From NCBI GenBank assembly GCA_964598005.1, contig CAZRAL010000019.1, forward strand, positions 1 to 42,635: a DNA stretch of 42,635 nt. The letters run 5' to 3'. Within the stretch, counting starts at the first letter, position 1; the number at the start of each line of letters is the position of its first letter. Shown here piece after piece: positions 42,539 to 42,635 of this stretch. The position numbers and the translations under genes were made by a program. Under the pieces are notes generated by a model that saw only the letters and a list, made by a program, of their open reading frames with translations, did no database searches and had not been told where the DNA came from. Source of the stretch: CAZRAL01 sp964598005 (GTDB taxonomy: Bacteria > Pseudomonadota > Gammaproteobacteria > Burkholderiales > Usitatibacteraceae).

Positions 42539-42635
42539 ACATGCCCACTAATAAATACCAGAACGGATTAAATATTTCCATATTTAGTCGTCCCTGCAAA
42601 ATTCAAATCAACAGATAAAACTGATACGGCGGCCA

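Noticed and set aside
42541..42618. 25-codon ORF immediately after the ABC permease
   Set aside because: It starts two bases after the permease stop but lacks a ribosome-binding site and any recognisable motif; the window ends 17 bases later.
1..42635. tRNA, rRNA, CRISPR array, known riboswitches
   Set aside because: Scanning the spacers by eye showed no cloverleaf-like blocks, no regularly spaced repeats and no recognisable aptamer cores; a covariance-model search would be the decisive test.

Overview
The window looks like a chromosomal segment of a betaproteobacterium, probably near the Nitrosomonadales. The main evidence is three gene neighbourhoods that I know as typical of that class: ompA–gyrA–DUF2059–serC–pheA–hisC, waaF–CHCC zinc finger–ilvE, and rimP–nusA–infB–rbfA–truB. 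Base composition is moderate, and TTG or GTG starts are common (maf, arsC, mocA, truB, gyrA, the DUF1501 gene). No tRNA, rRNA or CRISPR array was seen.

Layout. 1-3.5 kb: a membrane-bound PAS/GGDEF/EAL protein for cyclic-di-GMP turnover. 3.5-5.5 kb: an rsmI-like methyltransferase and maf, joined upstream to debris (the last part of an Rhs core ending at its DPTGL motif, then an IS110-type transposase fragment). 5.5-10.9 kb: one leftward run consisting of arsR, a broken arsI, arsC, an aquaporin, an NTF2-like protein, a family-5 solute-binding protein and an orphan gspC. A 308-bp palindromic element without coding capacity sits inside arsI. 11.0-15.3 kb: a rightward molybdenum-hydroxylase cassette (2Fe-2S subunit, Tat-exported molybdopterin subunit, XdhC, MocA). 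15.5-19 kb, leftward: a DUF1684 protein, waaF, a zinc-finger protein and ilvE. 19.1-25.9 kb: the transcription/translation operon rimP-nusA-infB-rbfA-truB, with a leader ORF and attenuator-like hairpin in front and one foreign-looking exported-protein gene between infB and rbfA. 25.9-30.1 kb, leftward: ompA, an MTA/SAH deaminase, ubiG, a collapsed gph and a DUF1501 protein. 30.4-38.1 kb, rightward: gyrA, two DUF2059 genes, serC, pheA and hisC. A remnant of the serC 5' end between the DUF2059 genes marks a past tandem duplication. 38.1-40.2 kb: an accessory stretch with a uracil-DNA-glycosylase-like gene, a conserved unknown gene and decayed reading frames, where tyrA/aroA would often follow hisC. 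40.3-42.5 kb: an ABC-2 type exporter pair.

The gene sets form several clear functional units: arsenic detoxification (sensor, reductase, channel, inactivated C-As lyase), a molybdoenzyme with its own maturation genes, ribosome/tRNA maturation coupled to NusA, and serine/phenylalanine/histidine biosynthesis. I found no clear new multi-gene system. The observations most worth following are the nested palindromic element in arsI, the Rhs-maf junction, the serC/DUF2059 duplication scar, the rimP leader, and the UDG-like gene with its unknown partner.
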